From Actinomycetota bacterium (GTDB lineage Bacteria > Actinomycetota > Actinomycetes > Actinomycetales > Microbacteriaceae): a stretch of 7,053 nt of DNA. The position numbers and the translations under genes are program-made. Below are positions 6,255 through 7,053 of this stretch, piece after piece (the first letter of the stretch is position 1; each line of letters opens with the position of its first letter). Under the pieces are notes generated by a model. The model saw only the letters and a list, made by a program, of their open reading frames with translations, was not told the DNA's origin and ran no database searches. The DNA lies in contig WLES01000043.1 of NCBI GenBank assembly GCA_009704155.1, forward strand, positions 1 through 7,053, read 5' to 3'.

Positions 6255-7053
6255 TGGGTGATCTGGGATTAGAGAGACTCGTAATTCTTGCCACCTACCT
6301 GGTCTTTACGGGCTTCATTGGGGTCAAGTGGATTCGGGTTGCTCAACGCGAGCACTACGTATTTGGGTGGACCGAGCGCATCGCTGCTGGGTGGGGCCGG
6401 TCGCGCCCGACCTCTCGATGGCCGTTGATGGTGACGCTAACCATGGGAGCAGGACTGTTGGCGCTCGGCACCATGGATCTTGTCTTCGAACCGTGGTCGA
6501 CCGTCGCGGCGGCTGTGGCAGTCGGCATCTCAGCGTTGTGGCCATGGGGTCTCGGCTTCCGAGGAACGACGTCGAAACTTCAGTGGACATCGCGCGCCAA
6601 GCGCCTCGCCGTGATTTGGCTCATCGTGTGGTTTGTCTCGACGGTTGTTGGGCTCGCTGTGTTCTCGGTAAGCCTTGCGACGACAGTCTTTGCACTGTCT
6701 TTCGGTGACCAGGGAGGCAATGCCACGTCACCCTGGGTCGTCGGAGCCTTCTTCCTCATCGCCCTCATCACGCCAGCACGTTTCGCCCCGACCTCGATGG
6801 ACATCGCTTTGGCGATTGCCAACCCCATAGAAAAGGCGCTGTCGAAAAAGTGGCTGGTCTCCGCCCAGAAGAAGCTCCGTCAGGTGAACCCGACGGTTGT
6901 TGCCGTGACGGGCTCCTATGGCAAGACGTCGACCAAGGGCTACATCGCCCACCTCGTCGGTGCAAAGTTCTCTGTTGTGCCAAGCCCAGCCTCCTTCAAC
7001 AACCTCTTGGGTCTCGCGCGCGCCGTGAACGACAAACTCACCCCCGGTACAGA
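6254..7053 (+). CDS. Mur ligase family protein (MurF-like) with N-terminal membrane domain, 3' end cut off
   Basis: The frame is open from ATG 6254 to the window end (266 complete codons). The first 175 or so residues are strongly hydrophobic, with likely membrane helices at about 9-27, 57-78, 83-102, 118-148 (long, perhaps two) and 160-174. An RVAQREHY stretch lies between the first two (29-35). After a linker (about 176-210) comes a Mur ligase central-domain start: VVAVTGSYGKTSTKGYIAHLV, with the ATP P-loop at residues 220-228 (Gly220, Gly223, Lys224, Thr225). It is followed by SPASFNNLLGLARAVND, resembling the MurF segment where an Asn-rich loop contacts substrate. The family forms amide bonds with ATP, and MurF adds D-Ala-D-Ala to the UDP-MurNAc-tripeptide. 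Classical MurF is soluble with a different N-terminal domain, so the exact acceptor is uncertain. PgsB/CapB-like polyglutamate ligases are a weaker alternative. The catalytic and C-terminal parts lie outside the window. Confidence 0.82.
   Translation, partial: MGDLGLERLVILATYLVFTGFIGVKWIRVAQREHYVFGWTERIAAGWGRSRPTSRWPLMVTLTMGAGLLALGTMDLVFEPWSTVAAAVAVGISALWPWGLGFRGTTSKLQWTSRAKRLAVIWLIVWFVSTVVGLAVFSVSLATTVFALSFGDQGGNATSPWVVGAFFLIALITPARFAPTSMDIALAIANPIEKALSKKWLVSAQKKLRQVNPTVVAVTGSYGKTSTKGYIAHLVGAKFSVVPSPASFNNLLGLARAVNDKLTPGT

Noticed and set aside
6328..6708. Plus-strand open frame of 126 codons within the Mur ligase membrane domain
   Set aside because: It is in a different frame from the 6254 gene, which has the consensus ribosome site, hydrophobic helices and an intact P-loop. 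The 126-residue product shows no recognisable motif.

Overview
The window is one continuous, very compact run of plus-strand housekeeping genes, cut at both ends. It most likely comes from an actinomycete close to Microbacteriaceae. The evidence is moderately high G+C (my impression is upper 50s percent, not counted), GTG/ATG starts, and the order leuC-leuD-murA-plsC-gpsA, which I know from that family. The LeuC and MurA proteins also read like Microbacteriaceae versions; MurA has the GAKNLVTK and [10 protein letters not shown] stretches. A small-genome aquatic lineage would fit the near-zero intergenic space, but that is inference.

Layout: (1) 2-364, the 3' end of a TerC-family membrane protein. 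(2) 390-1820 leuC and 1824-2420 leuD, the two subunits of isopropylmalate isomerase (leucine synthesis). (3) 2417-3784 murA, the first committed step of peptidoglycan synthesis. (4) 3797-4528 plsC-type acyltransferase and 4528-5529 gpsA, two steps of glycerophospholipid synthesis. (5) 5529-6254 an alpha/beta hydrolase of unknown substrate with a complete Ser-Asp-His triad. (6) 6254-7053 (runs off the end), a Mur-ligase-family protein whose ATP-binding P-loop follows about 200 residues of mostly membrane-spanning sequence. No coding gap exceeds 25 bases, and I found no RNA gene, mobile element, CRISPR array or terminator.

The genes are probably co-transcribed. leuD/murA overlap by 4 bases (ATGA). 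plsC/gpsA, gpsA/hydrolase and hydrolase/Mur ligase each overlap by one base (TAGTG, TAATG, TAATG), which suggests translational coupling. GpsA supplies glycerol-3-phosphate and PlsC carries out the second acylation to phosphatidic acid, while MurA starts the UDP-MurNAc pathway, so the run links membrane and wall precursor supply.

The least ordinary part is the 3' end. In the Microbacteriaceae I remember, gpsA is followed by a D-Ala-D-Ala ligase gene (ddl). Here a hydrolase and a membrane-embedded Mur ligase come next. The pair looks like a cell-wall module of unassigned role and is the best candidate for something new. The rest is ordinary and well conserved.
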